This document shows positions 60,993 through 64,000 of a stretch of 64,000 nucleotides of DNA, one piece after another. Under the pieces are notes generated by a model. That model did no database searches. It worked only from the letters and a program-made list of their open reading frames with translations, and was not told where the DNA came from. The position numbers and the translations under genes are program-made. The stretch covers positions 62,001-126,000 of the forward strand of contig NZ_MDET01000059.1 of assembly GCF_002075885.1 (NCBI RefSeq), read 5' to 3'. Numbering within the stretch: the stretch's first letter is position 1; every line of letters starts with the position of its first letter. The stretch comes from Manganibacter manganicus (lineage in GTDB: Bacteria; Pseudomonadota; Alphaproteobacteria; Rhizobiales; Rhizobiaceae).

Positions 60993-62351
60993 ATGCTGAC
61001 GCTAACATTTCTCGGCGGTGCGAGCACCGTCACCGGCTCCAAGCACCTCCTCACCAACGGCGATAAGCGCATCTTGATCGATTGCGGCCTCTTCCAGGGG
61101 CTCAAGAACCTGCGCGAGTTGAACTGGACGCCGCTGTCAGTGCCGCCGTCCAGCATTGATGCCGTGGTGCTCACCCATGCCCACCTCGACCATTCGGGCT
61201 ATCTCCCGCGACTGGTGCGCGACGGATTCAAAGGTCGAATCTACGCCACCGCGGCAACACGCGACGTGGCGGAGTTGATCCTCAAGGATAGCGGCTTTCT
61301 GAACGAAAAGGATGCCGAATACGTCAATCGGAAGGGTTTCTCGAGGCATAAGCCGGCTTTGCCGCTCTACGGCGTGCGCGATGCGGAACGCGCCATGGAA
61401 ATGTTTACCATTGTGCCTTTCGAAACCGCTTTTGAGCTTCCCGGCGGTGCACTCCTGACGTTCCGTTATGCGGGTCACATTCTTGGTGCGGCTAGCGCAG
61501 ACATCGAATGGGCCGGCCGCCGCATTGCGTTTTCGGGTGATCTTGGGCGCTACGACGATCCGATGCTTCCCGATCCGAGCCCCTTCCCGGAGGCTGACTA
61601 CATCGTGGTGGAATCTACCTATGGGAACCGCACCCACGACCCAGCAGACACGACCGAAGTACTTGGAGAGATTGTCGAGCGCACGGTAAAACGTGGCGGC
61701 ACGGTTGTTATCCCTGCCTTCGCAGTCGGCCGTGCGCAGTCTCTCCTTTATCATCTGTGGAAGCTTCGAACAGCAGGCCGCCTGTCCGGCGTGCCGATAT
61801 ATCTCGACAGCCCCATGGCGATCAATGCCACAGACCTTCTTCACGCGCACAGCGACGATCATCGCTTAACGCATGACGAATGCACAGCGATCTGCGAGAT
61901 CGCCACCTATACCCGCGACGTCGAAGGCTCCAAGGCGATCACTACCAGCGTCTGGCCGAAGATCGTGATCTCGGCCAGCGGCATGGCCACCGGCGGTCGC
62001 GTACTTCATCATCTCAAATCCTTCGCGACAGATCCAAAAAACACGATCCTGTTCTCCGGCTATCAGGCTGCAGGAACGCGGGGCCGGGCGATGGTTCAGG
62101 GCACGCGAGAGATAAAGATCCACGGTCAATGGATACCGGTCAACGCAGAGGTCGACGATCTGTCGGTGCTCTCGGCGCATGCCGATAGCAATGAGTTGAT
62201 GCGCTGGCTCTCGGGCTTCCAGCGCGGGCCGTCCCGCGTCTTCATCGTCCACGGTGAGGACGAGGCATCGGACGCCCTGCGCACCCGCATCGATCGCGAA
62301 CTGGGCTGGAATGCGACTGTGCCACGTCAGGATCAGGTTTTCGATCTATGA
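60993..62351 (+). CDS. beta-CASP metallo-beta-lactamase nuclease
   Basis: The 452-residue protein has the MBL motifs LGGASTVTGSKHLL, HAHLDH (62-67), RYAGHILGAASADIEW, FSGDLGRYDDPMLP. The beta-CASP/RMMBL motifs are DSPMAI, ISASGMATGGRVLHHL, and VHGEDEASDALR. Relatives are RNA nucleases of the CPSF73/RNase J kind. Starts ATG 60993, 7 bases after the restored phosphoketolase stop, and overlaps the next gene (ATGA). Confidence 0.9.
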   Translation: MLTLTFLGGASTVTGSKHLLTNGDKRILIDCGLFQGLKNLRELNWTPLSVPPSSIDAVVLTHAHLDHSGYLPRLVRDGFKGRIYATAATRDVAELILKDSGFLNEKDAEYVNRKGFSRHKPALPLYGVRDAERAMEMFTIVPFETAFELPGGALLTFRYAGHILGAASADIEWAGRRIAFSGDLGRYDDPMLPDPSPFPEADYIVVESTYGNRTHDPADTTEVLGEIVERTVKRGGTVVIPAFAVGRAQSLLYHLWKLRTAGRLSGVPIYLDSPMAINATDLLHAHSDDHRLTHDECTAICEIATYTRDVEGSKAITTSVWPKIVISASGMATGGRVLHHLKSFATDPKNTILFSGYQAAGTRGRAMVQGTREIKIHGQWIPVNAEVDDLSVLSAHADSNELMRWLSGFQRGPSRVFIVHGEDEASDALRTRIDRELGWNATVPRQDQVFDL

Positions 62352-63877
62352 CCGCGCTCGTCTCTCATACCGGTCCCGAACAACCAACTCTCCGTGTTCG
62401 GCGCCTTCGATTGCACACGCAACACCAGCCGGTCGTCGTCATGCGCACCGATTGTCATGTTTGTCGCTCGGAGGGGCTCTCCGCCCGCTCGCAGGTTCTC
62501 GTTTCGGGAGGCGGGCGGGATCTACAGGCAACGCTTTTCCAGGTGGAAGACGATGAGCAATTGGCCCTGGACGAGGTTGGGCTCTCCGAAACCGCCTGGG
62601 AGATACTGAACCTCGCCGAGGGCGCCGAGGTACAGGTCACACATGCCCCCGCAATCGAGTCGCTGGCAAGTGTCCGCAGACGCATCTATGGCAACCGGCT
62701 CGACTCGCGCGCCTTTACGGAGATCGTGCAAGACGTGGTCGCCGGCCATTATACCGACGTGCAGCTCGCGGCATTCCTGACCGCTACAGCAGCACTACCA
62801 CTCGACGAGAACGAGACCGCTCACCTTACTGGTGCGATGATCGCAGTCGGCGACCGGTTGCAATGGGGCGCCCCTGTCGTTGTCGACAAGCATTGTGTCG
62901 GCGGCCTGCCTGGTAACCGCACCACCCCGATCGTCGTGGCGATCGTTGCGGCCAACGGGCTCGTCATGCCGAAAACGTCTTCCCGTGCCATTACCTCGCC
63001 CGCCGGTACTGCCGACACGATGGAGACCCTCGCGCCCGTGGATCTCGACATTGCGGCCCTGAAACGCGTGGTCGAGGCCGAAGGAGCTTGCATCGCCTGG
63101 GGCGGAGCGGTCCACCTCAGTCCGGCTGATGACATCTTCGTACGCGTGGAACGCGAACTTGACGTCGATACGGAAGGCCAGCTCATCGCCTCCGTCCTCT
63201 CCAAGAAAATCGCCGCGGGATCCACCCATGTCGTTATAGACATCCCGGTCGGCCCGACCGCCAAGATGCGTAGCGAGGAGGCCGCATCCCATCTCGCAAC
63301 GCGGATCACAGCGGTCGCGGCTCGCTTCGGTCTGGCGGCCAAATGCCTGCAAACCGATGGGTTGCAGCCGGTCGGTAGAGGCATCGGTCCCGCGCTTGAG
63401 GCGTTCGACGTACTAGCGGTCCTGCGAAATACGCCAGATGCGCCGGACGATCTACGCACGCGCGCCGCCATATTGGCAGGCGTAGCGTTGGAGATCGGCG
63501 GCAAGGCCGAGAATGGAAAGGGGTTGGCGCTCGCACTCGAAACGCTGGCTGACGGTCGGGCTTGGAAGAAGTTCGAGGCGATCTGCATAGCCCAAGGTGG
63601 GATGCGAACGCCGCCCAAAGCACTGCATGTCCATCCACTCGAGGCTCCGCATGCTGGGCGAATCGTTCATATCAACAATCGAAAGTTGTCTCGGCTCGCC
63701 AAGCTTGCTGGCGCGCCCGAAGCCAAGGCGGCCGGTATCCATATGGAGGTTCGCCTAGGTGACGAGGTCATCCGTGGGCAGCCGCTGGTCCACATCCACG
63801 CGGAAACGCCGGGCGAGCTGGCTTACGCGCTCGACTATGCCGCAGGCGCCGAAGACATCATTGAGATCGAGGTGTGA
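62348..63877 (+). CDS. AMP phosphorylase / thymidine phosphorylase-family enzyme
   Basis: The 509-residue protein has an N-terminal domain of about 90 residues not found in DeoA. The phosphorylase core follows: KHCVGGLPGNRTTPIVVAIV, then SSRAITSPAGTADTMETL, GGAVHLSPADDIFVRVEREL, and the C-terminal domain ending DYAAGAEDIIEIEV. This length and extra domain match archaeal-type AMP phosphorylase, which splits AMP into adenine and ribose 1,5-bisphosphate. With prs and the phosphoketolase-like enzyme it would form a nucleotide-salvage route. Substrate is inferred. Confidence 0.82.
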   Translation: MTALVSHTGPEQPTLRVRRLRLHTQHQPVVVMRTDCHVCRSEGLSARSQVLVSGGGRDLQATLFQVEDDEQLALDEVGLSETAWEILNLAEGAEVQVTHAPAIESLASVRRRIYGNRLDSRAFTEIVQDVVAGHYTDVQLAAFLTATAALPLDENETAHLTGAMIAVGDRLQWGAPVVVDKHCVGGLPGNRTTPIVVAIVAANGLVMPKTSSRAITSPAGTADTMETLAPVDLDIAALKRVVEAEGACIAWGGAVHLSPADDIFVRVERELDVDTEGQLIASVLSKKIAAGSTHVVIDIPVGPTAKMRSEEAASHLATRITAVAARFGLAAKCLQTDGLQPVGRGIGPALEAFDVLAVLRNTPDAPDDLRTRAAILAGVALEIGGKAENGKGLALALETLADGRAWKKFEAICIAQGGMRTPPKALHVHPLEAPHAGRIVHINNRKLSRLAKLAGAPEAKAAGIHMEVRLGDEVIRGQPLVHIHAETPGELAYALDYAAGAEDIIEIEV

Positions 63878-64000
63878 GTTGGCTTAGCACCGGATCAATG
63901 CGGCAGGCCCAAATGTTTTGTCGATCAATGGTCCCTGGGCCCGCCCGCGGCTGCTGCGAGCGGTGCGCGCGCGCAATCAAGGTCAGATTCGTGACGTGAC
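63878..64000. other. window end, no gene visible
   Basis: The last 123 bases hold no reading frame that I can support; the region contains GC-rich, partly repetitive sequence. Confidence 0.5.

Noticed and set aside
1..64000. CRISPR array, tRNA or rRNA gene, complete insertion sequence
   Set aside because: No regular direct repeats with spacers, no tRNA-like cloverleaf sequence that I could identify, and no transposase frame.

Overview
The window looks like a mobile (plasmid or integrative-conjugative) segment of an alphaproteobacterium, most likely Hyphomicrobiales (rhizobia-related). The evidence is a Ros/MucR zinc-finger regulator, an RP4/VirD2-type relaxase with MobC, a set of DUF-family genes typical of rhizobial and sphingomonad plasmids (DUF736, 932, 1173, 1419, 2493, 2958, 4262), and high GC content. 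I cannot name a species. No rRNA, tRNA, CRISPR array, intact insertion sequence, replication initiator or type IV secretion operon is visible.

Region 1 (1-8.8 kb) is a maintenance and transfer module: a Phd/PemK-like toxin-antitoxin pair with a palindromic operator, a DUF4143 ATPase, XRE regulators, relaxase-MobC, a strong oriT candidate with an RP4/T-border-like nic sequence at 6903-6912, and a ParA ATPase with a small partner.

Region 2 (8.9-36.3 kb) is almost entirely minus-strand plasmid backbone. It holds many small conserved genes of unknown function, often with ATGA stop/start overlaps, around a few large ones: a methyltransferase-helicase of the strawberry-notch type (1482 aa), a Toprim primase-like protein, a PcfJ-like protein and a large ParB-like protein, plus a second toxin-antitoxin pair and two SLOG-type proteins. 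This is probably the protective and establishment region of the element. Hairpin terminators and GC-rich intergenic repeats divide it into units.

Region 3 (36.3-44 kb) is a transition zone: a MucR regulator, a frameshifted Tat-exported FMN oxidase, cardiolipin synthase, a decayed cytochrome b561, an ECF sigma factor with a Cys-rich tail, a DMT exporter and a Crp/Fnr regulator.

Region 4 (44-64 kb) is an oxygen-limitation/energy-stress island. It has a complete arginine deiminase pathway (arcD-like, arcA, arcB, arcC) followed by adenylate kinase, a universal stress protein, a Rieske protein, a P1B-type (CPH) metal ATPase, PRPP synthetase, a phosphoketolase-like enzyme, a beta-CASP nuclease and an AMP/thymidine phosphorylase. 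FNR-like sites recur in front of these units; two share the same 19 bases. A deleted copy of arcB-arcC remains downstream of adk.

Several genes carry single-base frameshifts, three of them consecutive and in G runs. This suggests sequence errors as much as gene decay, so these genes should not be called dead from this sequence alone.
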